Positions 5,638 to 9,840 of a stretch of DNA of 9,840 nt are shown one piece after another. Both the position numbers and the translations under genes were made by a program. Under the pieces are notes generated by a model. The model saw nothing but the letters and a program-made list of their open reading frames with translations, was not told the origin of the DNA and searched no databases. Position 1 is the first letter of the stretch; each line of letters begins with the position of its first letter. Source of the stretch: CAZGQY01 sp964528035 (GTDB lineage: Bacteria > Pseudomonadota > Gammaproteobacteria > Methylococcales > UBA1147); assembly GCA_964528035.1 (NCBI GenBank), contig CAZGQY010000156.1, positions 1-9,840 on the forward strand, given 5' to 3'.

Positions 5638-6777
5638 TCATTTTACCCATTGCTCGCCTGCCATTACATTCGCAGAACGCCGACCAACAAGCGAATTTTG
5701 CTGCTCTTCTATTATCCTGACCCTTTGCGTCACTCCACACAAAAGCGTATAGGGTACCGTTTTAGCGAAGCTCGACACAGTTTCTACAGGCAGTTTGCCC
5801 CCCCATAAAACAACGGGATCTCCAATTTTCGCATCAGGACAATCGGATAAATCTACCGTCACCATATCCATAGATACCCTGCCAACAATTGGAACTTGTA
5901 TATTATTTATCAGTACAGGCGTTCCTGTAACTACGGACCGAGGATAGCCGTCTCCATAGCCAATAGCTACAATGCCCATGGACATTGTTCGACTGGAAGT
6001 CCATTCTCCACCATAGCCCACCGCATCACCCGGCTGTAATTGTTTTACTGCCAGCAAACGTGACTGCAGGGTCATAACCGGCTTCAGTGCATGATCAATT
6101 CCGCTACTGCCTGAAAACGGCGAGACCCCGTACAGCATAAGGCCGGGACGCACCCAATCGCAATGGGAATTGCTCCATGCCAGTATACCGGCGGAATTTG
6201 CAATACTGCGCTGACCCTGCAAACCCGCAGTTACCTGATGGAACTGCTCGATCTGCATTTCAGTTGTCGAATCATTAAGCTGATCGGCATTCGCCAAATG
6301 TGTCATTAACGCAATCGGCTTATGAACAATCGCGCATTGATTCAATCGTCGGTAGGCAGACAAATATTCTTGAGGATAAAAGCCCAAACGATGCATACCT
6401 GAATCAAGCTTCAACCAAATTCTCAGCGTATCCTTTGCGCTCGCACTTTCGATAATTTGTATTTGAGGCTCTGCATGAACAACGGGTTCCAACTGATAGC
6501 GTCGCAGCAACTCCAATTCCTCGTATCGAGTAAACCCTTCCAGAATTGAAATTCTTTGGCGAATTCCCGCCTCTCTGAGAAGGATACCTTCGTCGACACG
6601 GGCAACCGCAAATGCATCTGCATGACATAGAGACTTTGCTATTCGTAATAAGCCATGTCCGTAACCGTTCGCTTTGATCACAGCCATGACTTTCGCCCTC
6701 GGCGCCAGACTACGCGCAACCTCCAAATTCATGTTTAAGGCAGAAACATCCAGAACCGCATGTGCGGCCGGGGTCAT
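5638..6777 (-). CDS. alr: Alanine racemase, PLP-dependent
   Basis: A 379-residue alanine racemase (EC 5.1.1.1), which interconverts L- and D-alanine in the cytoplasm and supplies D-Ala for peptidoglycan. The PLP-binding signature AVIKANGYGHG spans 32-42, with Lys35 as the Schiff-base lysine. The catalytic Tyr is Tyr255 in AVGYGGEW (252-259). The barrel also shows KLDSGMHRLGF (123-133), MTHLANAD (158-165) and PGLMLYG (211-217). The C-terminal beta domain has IVGRVSMDMVTVDL (297-310) and ends with CGVTQRVR (347-354). The ATG overlaps the dnaB stop (ATGA), and GGAGG (6788-6792, minus strand) inside the last dnaB codons lies 10 nt upstream, so the two genes are co-transcribed and probably translationally coupled. 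About 20 extra residues follow the usual C-terminus and carry no motif. The dnaB-alr order is common in gammaproteobacteria. Confidence 0.96.
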   Translation of the reverse strand: MTPAAHAVLDVSALNMNLEVARSLAPRAKVMAVIKANGYGHGLLRIAKSLCHADAFAVARVDEGILLREAGIRQRISILEGFTRYEELELLRRYQLEPVVHAEPQIQIIESASAKDTLRIWLKLDSGMHRLGFYPQEYLSAYRRLNQCAIVHKPIALMTHLANADQLNDSTTEMQIEQFHQVTAGLQGQRSIANSAGILAWSNSHCDWVRPGLMLYGVSPFSGSSGIDHALKPVMTLQSRLLAVKQLQPGDAVGYGGEWTSSRTMSMGIVAIGYGDGYPRSVVTGTPVLINNIQVPIVGRVSMDMVTVDLSDCPDAKIGDPVVLWGGKLPVETVSSFAKTVPYTLLCGVTQRVRIIEEQQNSLVGRRSANVMAGEQWVK

Positions 6778-8165
6778 ACGTAACCGTCCTCCCCATACGG
6801 GTTACTGGCAAAATTTTCAAACCGCGTGTACTGCCCGAGGAAAGTCAGGCGGCTAACACCTATCGGGCCATTTCTTTGTTTACTAATAATAATTTCCGCA
6901 GTCCCTTTGTCCGGGCTATCTTCGTTATACACTTCATCCCGATAAATAAACACGATCACATCCGCATCCTGCTCGATTGAACCACTTTCCCGAAGATCAG
7001 ACATAACTGGCCGTTTATTCGGTCGTTGCTCCAGATTACGATTAAGCTGAGATAAAGCGACAACTGGAACATCCAGCTCCTTAGCCAATGCTTTCAACGA
7101 CCGGGAAATATGAGAAATCTCGGCGACTCTATTATCACCATTACCCGGTGCCTGCATTAATTGCAGGTAATCCAGCACGATCAGCCCCAACTGTCCGTGT
7201 TCCCGTGTCAACCGGCGCGCACGCGCACGGATTTCTGTCGGGCTCAATGCCGGTGTATCATCAATAAATAATTTTGCGTCTGCAAGTATATTAATTGCAG
7301 AAGTCATACGCGGCCATTCATCGTCATCCAGATTTCCAGTGCGCACTTTATGCTGATCAATTCGTCCTAACGAGGACATCATGCGCATCGCCAATTGGTC
7401 GCCCGGCATTTCCATGCTAAATACAGCAACCGGTTGGTCTCCTTTAATGGCTACATTTTCAGCCATATTCATAGCGAAACTGGTTTTACCCATTGAAGGA
7501 CGCCCCGCGACAATAATCAGATCCGATCGCTGCAATCCCGAGGTCTGATCGTCGAAATCACTAAATCCGGTACTCGCACCGGTCAACGTACCATCCTGCT
7601 GATGAAGTCTTTCTATACGATCTACAGCACTGGCGAGTAAGGACTTGATCGGCGCAAATCCTGTTGAACCTTTTTGTCGTTGCTCGGCAATTTCGAATAC
7701 TTTCTGCTCCGCAAATTCGAGAATCTCCAGAGTATCCCGACCTTCAGTCTGGAATGCGGCATTGGATATTTCTGTACCCACATGGATTAACTGCCTCAAA
7801 ACCGAACGTTCGCGAACAATATCGGCATAAGAAACAATATTCGCGGCACTGGGTGTATCTTTTGCCAATGTACCTAAATATGCCAAACCTCCCGCATCAT
7901 TCAGATTCCCGACCCGTTCAAGAATTTCAGACAGAGTAACGACATCAAATGGATCCTGTTTTTCAGCCAGATCACTTATTGCAGAAAATATAAGTCGGTG
8001 ATCCTTACGATAAAAATCCTCTGCTCCAACTCGATCAGCAATCGAATCCCAGGTTTGGTTATCGAGCATTAGCCCTCCCAATACAGATTGCTCTGCCTGA
8101 ATAGAATGAGGCGGCAACTTTAACGACTGAGTAAAATCCGGATCCAATCGGGCAATGTCAGGCAT
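6774..8165 (-). CDS. dnaB: Replicative DNA helicase DnaB
   Basis: A 463-residue replicative helicase, the hexameric 5'-3' motor at the replication fork, loaded by DnaC/DciA-type loaders and bound to primase. The N-terminal DnaB domain begins with LPPHSIQAEQSVLGGLMLDN (17-36) and runs to about residue 120, followed by a linker and the RecA-like domain from about 185. Walker A is GRPSMGKTSF (221-230, Lys227). SMEM (250-253) carries the catalytic Glu252. Walker B is LIVLDYLQLM (328-337, Asp332). LSQLNRNLEQR (371-381) and SDLRESGSIEQDADV (389-403) are further DnaB motifs. No intein interrupts the gene and the length is normal. No Shine-Dalgarno is visible before the ATG. It follows hldE by 120 bp and overlaps alr by 4 bp. 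Confidence 0.97.
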   Translation of the reverse strand: MPDIARLDPDFTQSLKLPPHSIQAEQSVLGGLMLDNQTWDSIADRVGAEDFYRKDHRLIFSAISDLAEKQDPFDVVTLSEILERVGNLNDAGGLAYLGTLAKDTPSAANIVSYADIVRERSVLRQLIHVGTEISNAAFQTEGRDTLEILEFAEQKVFEIAEQRQKGSTGFAPIKSLLASAVDRIERLHQQDGTLTGASTGFSDFDDQTSGLQRSDLIIVAGRPSMGKTSFAMNMAENVAIKGDQPVAVFSMEMPGDQLAMRMMSSLGRIDQHKVRTGNLDDDEWPRMTSAINILADAKLFIDDTPALSPTEIRARARRLTREHGQLGLIVLDYLQLMQAPGNGDNRVAEISHISRSLKALAKELDVPVVALSQLNRNLEQRPNKRPVMSDLRESGSIEQDADVIVFIYRDEVYNEDSPDKGTAEIIISKQRNGPIGVSRLTFLGQYTRFENFASNPYGEDGYV

Positions 8166-8188
8166 AAGTATCAGGGTTCAGGGTTTAA

Positions 8189-8206
8189 CGAAATAATTTT
8201 ATTTCG
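8189..8206. other. AT-rich inverted repeat in the dnaB leader
   Basis: CGAAATA (8189-8195) and TATTTCG (8200-8206) form a 7-bp stem with a 4-nt loop, 24 bp before the dnaB ATG. It could be an operator or leader hairpin near the ribosome entry site; no regulator is known from the sequence. Confidence 0.3.
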
Positions 8207-8213
8207 GGCGTTG

Positions 8214-8235
8214 AAAAAATGAGCGCACTCGATTT
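8214..8235 (-). terminator. Weak intrinsic terminator-like hairpin between hldE and dnaB
   Basis: On the minus strand AAATcGAG-tgcg-CTCATTT forms a 7-bp stem with one bulged base and a tetraloop, and the stem runs into six T. It lies 50-70 bp after the hldE stop. The stem is AT-rich, so it may only attenuate read-through. A TATACT hexamer (8259-8264, minus strand) upstream of it has no matching -35, and no strong dnaB promoter was found. Confidence 0.35.
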
Positions 8236-8285
8236 ATTCAGCGTATGTATTTTGCTTTAGTATACCCCGTTGCCTTCGTTCGGTT

Positions 8286-9710
8286 CTAAACATTTTCGCG
8301 AATATTTTGCAGGAAATCTGTGGTCGAAAAACCATCAACATAATCAAGAATTTTCACCTCACCACCATTTGCGGTTACACAACCGTAACCCGCCAGATTC
8401 TCTACAGATTTATAGTCACCGCCCTTTACCAACACATCCGGCAGTATTTTACAGATCACTTGTTCGGGCGTATCCTCATCGAATGGAATGACCCAATCGA
8501 CACATTCCAGTGCGGCCAGCATCGCCATGCGCACTTCCAGGGGATTGACCGGTCTGTCGGGGCCTTTCAATCTTTGTACAGAGGCATCACTGTTTACCAG
8601 AACCACCAACCGATCTCCCAATCGTTTTGCCTGTTCCAAATAAACCATGTGTCCAGGATGTAAGATATCAAAACAGCCATTTGTCGCAACGATTTTTTCA
8701 CCCACATAGCGTGTGGCAGACAATGTATCCATTAGTTGCTCCAAACCAATCACACCACGATGATGGGCCCGCTGCCGGTGCAATGCGTAACGCAATTCTT
8801 CTAATGCAATCGTTGCCGTACCGAGTTTTCCAACAACAACACCTGCAGCAGTATTTGCCAGAGAAGTCGCATCAACATAATTGCATCCCGCCGCAAGGCT
8901 TGCCGCCAATACAGAAATAACCGTATCACCGGCACCGGTCACATCGTAAACCTCAAGAGCCTGAGTGGGCAAATGTACCGCTTCTTCATTTTCCCTCAGC
9001 AAGGTCATTCCCTGCTCACCTCGCGTCACCAAAAGCGCCTGAGTTCCAATTTCGCCCAGTAATTCTGTACCTTTGCTAACGATTTGTTGCTGGCTACAGT
9101 CTTCTCCAACGATCGTCTCAAATTCCACAAGATTCGGTGTAATTAAGGATGCGCCCGAATAACGTCTGAAATCCGCACCTTTTGGATCGACCAACACGGG
9201 CTTACCCGCATCTCGTGCAAGATCAATAAATGACTTAACAGATCGCAATGTACCTTTGGCATAATCGGACAATACAACAACGTCCACTTGCTCAAGCTCT
9301 TTTGTGTATCTTTCAATCACCGAAGCCAATGGAACACCATAAAAACCATCTTCAAAATCCAGTCGAATCAGTTGCTGATTTCGACTCATTACACGAAGTT
9401 TGGTAATAGTCTCACAATTATCCAATCGCTCGAACAAACATTTCACACCCGCTGATTGCAGCATATTCTCCAGTGAATCGGCAGCTGGATCATTCCCGCA
9501 AATACCCAGTACAGAGGCACTTGCACCCATTGCCGCAATATTTAACGCTACATTGCCAGCACCACCGACGCGTTCTTCATTTTGTTTGACGTGCACAACC
9601 GGTACAGGAGCCTCGGGAGAAATACGCGAAGTGCCACCATACCAGTAACGATCAAGCATCAGGTCACCAACAACCAGAACACGAGCAGATGAGAAATCAG
9701 GAAGCTGCAT
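8286..9710 (-). CDS. hldE: Bifunctional D-beta-D-heptose 7-phosphate kinase / D-beta-D-heptose 1-phosphate adenylyltransferase HldE
   Basis: A 474-residue bifunctional enzyme (also called RfaE) of ADP-L-glycero-D-manno-heptose synthesis, which supplies the LPS inner core; it is cytoplasmic. The N-terminal ribokinase-like kinase (about 1-315) shows VVGDLMLDRYWYG (13-25), RISPEAPVPVV (29-39), GGAGNVALN (49-57), TKLRVMSRNQQLIRLDFE (103-120) and the kinase motif DVTGAGDTV (256-264) with catalytic Asp262. The C-terminal nucleotidyltransferase (about 338-474) has TNGCFDILHPGH (343-354) with the HxGH signature and LVKGGDY (437-443). The frame continues 27 codons upstream to an ATG ending at 9791, but alignment with known HldE and the AAGG site at 9717-9720 fix the start at 9710. 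The extra codons have no homologous counterpart. The length agrees with E. coli HldE (477). Confidence 0.96.
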   Translation of the reverse strand: MQLPDFSSARVLVVGDLMLDRYWYGGTSRISPEAPVPVVHVKQNEERVGGAGNVALNIAAMGASASVLGICGNDPAADSLENMLQSAGVKCLFERLDNCETITKLRVMSRNQQLIRLDFEDGFYGVPLASVIERYTKELEQVDVVVLSDYAKGTLRSVKSFIDLARDAGKPVLVDPKGADFRRYSGASLITPNLVEFETIVGEDCSQQQIVSKGTELLGEIGTQALLVTRGEQGMTLLRENEEAVHLPTQALEVYDVTGAGDTVISVLAASLAAGCNYVDATSLANTAAGVVVGKLGTATIALEELRYALHRQRAHHRGVIGLEQLMDTLSATRYVGEKIVATNGCFDILHPGHMVYLEQAKRLGDRLVVLVNSDASVQRLKGPDRPVNPLEVRMAMLAALECVDWVIPFDEDTPEQVICKILPDVLVKGGDYKSVENLAGYGCVTANGGEVKILDYVDGFSTTDFLQNIRENV

Positions 9711-9840
9711 GCAATACCTTATAACAGATTTGAAACGCCGAATAATAACATACCCTGAACACCAGGAAGTTATCCTCAGCATCAGTGCCACGGCGAAACG
9801 GTTCTAAACTTCTTGACACGAGGATTTCATTCGTGGTGGT
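9711..9840 (-). other. Leader of hldE and possible 3' end of an unidentified upstream gene
   Basis: All three minus-strand frames were read. One ends with TGA near 9831, one with the TAG at 9804-9806, and one stays open into hldE; too little is visible to identify a gene. The TAG context GTTTAGAACCG repeats the hldE stop context exactly. A TGTTATTAT extended -10-like motif lies in the leader without a -35, so hldE may be transcribed from further upstream. Confidence 0.3.
9717..9720 (-). promoter_or_regulatory. Ribosome binding site that decides the hldE start
   Basis: On the minus strand AAGG is followed by six bases and then the ATG at 9710. This supports the shorter 474-residue protein over the 501-residue alternative beginning at 9791. 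Confidence 0.6.

Noticed and set aside
9711..9791. Extended N-terminus of HldE (27 extra codons)
   Set aside because: Known HldE proteins start at the equivalent of MQLP, and AAGG lies 6 nt before that ATG; the extra segment is hydrophobic/basic without a counterpart.
9813..9818. Exact TTGACA on the plus strand
   Set aside because: The position for a -10 element falls at the window end in GTGGTGGT-like sequence, and no plus-strand gene follows in view.

Overview
The window looks like chromosomal DNA from a gammaproteobacterium, probably an aquatic or marine one with moderate to low GC. The evidence is a dnaB-alr pair joined by an ATGA overlap, a bifunctional HldE of the enterobacterial/pseudomonad type, and a sugar transferase of the family (TIGR03087) that accompanies exosortase/PEP-CTERM exopolysaccharide loci. 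The exact genus cannot be read from the sequence.

Layout. (1) Positions 1-5251 are the edge of an exopolysaccharide/exosortase region with signs of decay. It holds the 3' part of an asparagine-synthase-type amidotransferase (2-673, +), apparently cut short where a 16-bp tandem repeat begins. A 57-codon PEP-CTERM mini-gene follows (1088-1261, +). Then come a FAD-dependent L-2-hydroxyglutarate oxidase-like enzyme (1342-2574, -), a lipoprotein of unknown function (2699-3334, -), a C-terminal scrap of an EAL c-di-GMP phosphodiesterase (3516-3767, -) and the PEP-CTERM-system glycosyltransferase (4052-5251, +). (2) Positions 5252-5637 are a convergent intergenic gap with a REP-like inverted repeat pair. 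(3) Positions 5638-9710, all on the minus strand, are housekeeping: hldE (ADP-heptose synthesis for LPS), then dnaB (replicative helicase) and alr (alanine racemase for peptidoglycan).

Main discovery. The PEP-CTERM mini-gene at 1088-1261 encodes a signal peptide followed almost at once by a VPEP sorting signal with its membrane helix and basic tail. After signal peptidase and exosortase processing only about 8-12 residues would remain. It has an AAGGA ribosome binding site 7 nt from the ATG, and about 80 bp upstream lies a near-consensus sigma-54 (-24/-12) promoter, TGGTACAGGTATTGCT (993-1008). Sigma-54 control with the PrsK/PrsR regulators is the known mode of control for PEP-CTERM genes in floc-forming bacteria, so promoter and ORF support each other.

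How the genes fit together. The amidotransferase and sugar transferase belong to exosortase-linked polysaccharide synthesis, and the mini-protein would be a substrate of the exosortase encoded elsewhere. The truncated amidotransferase and the EAL remnant show that this locus has been rearranged. The hldE-dnaB-alr block is intact. A weak terminator-like hairpin lies between hldE and dnaB, and dnaB and alr are translationally coupled.
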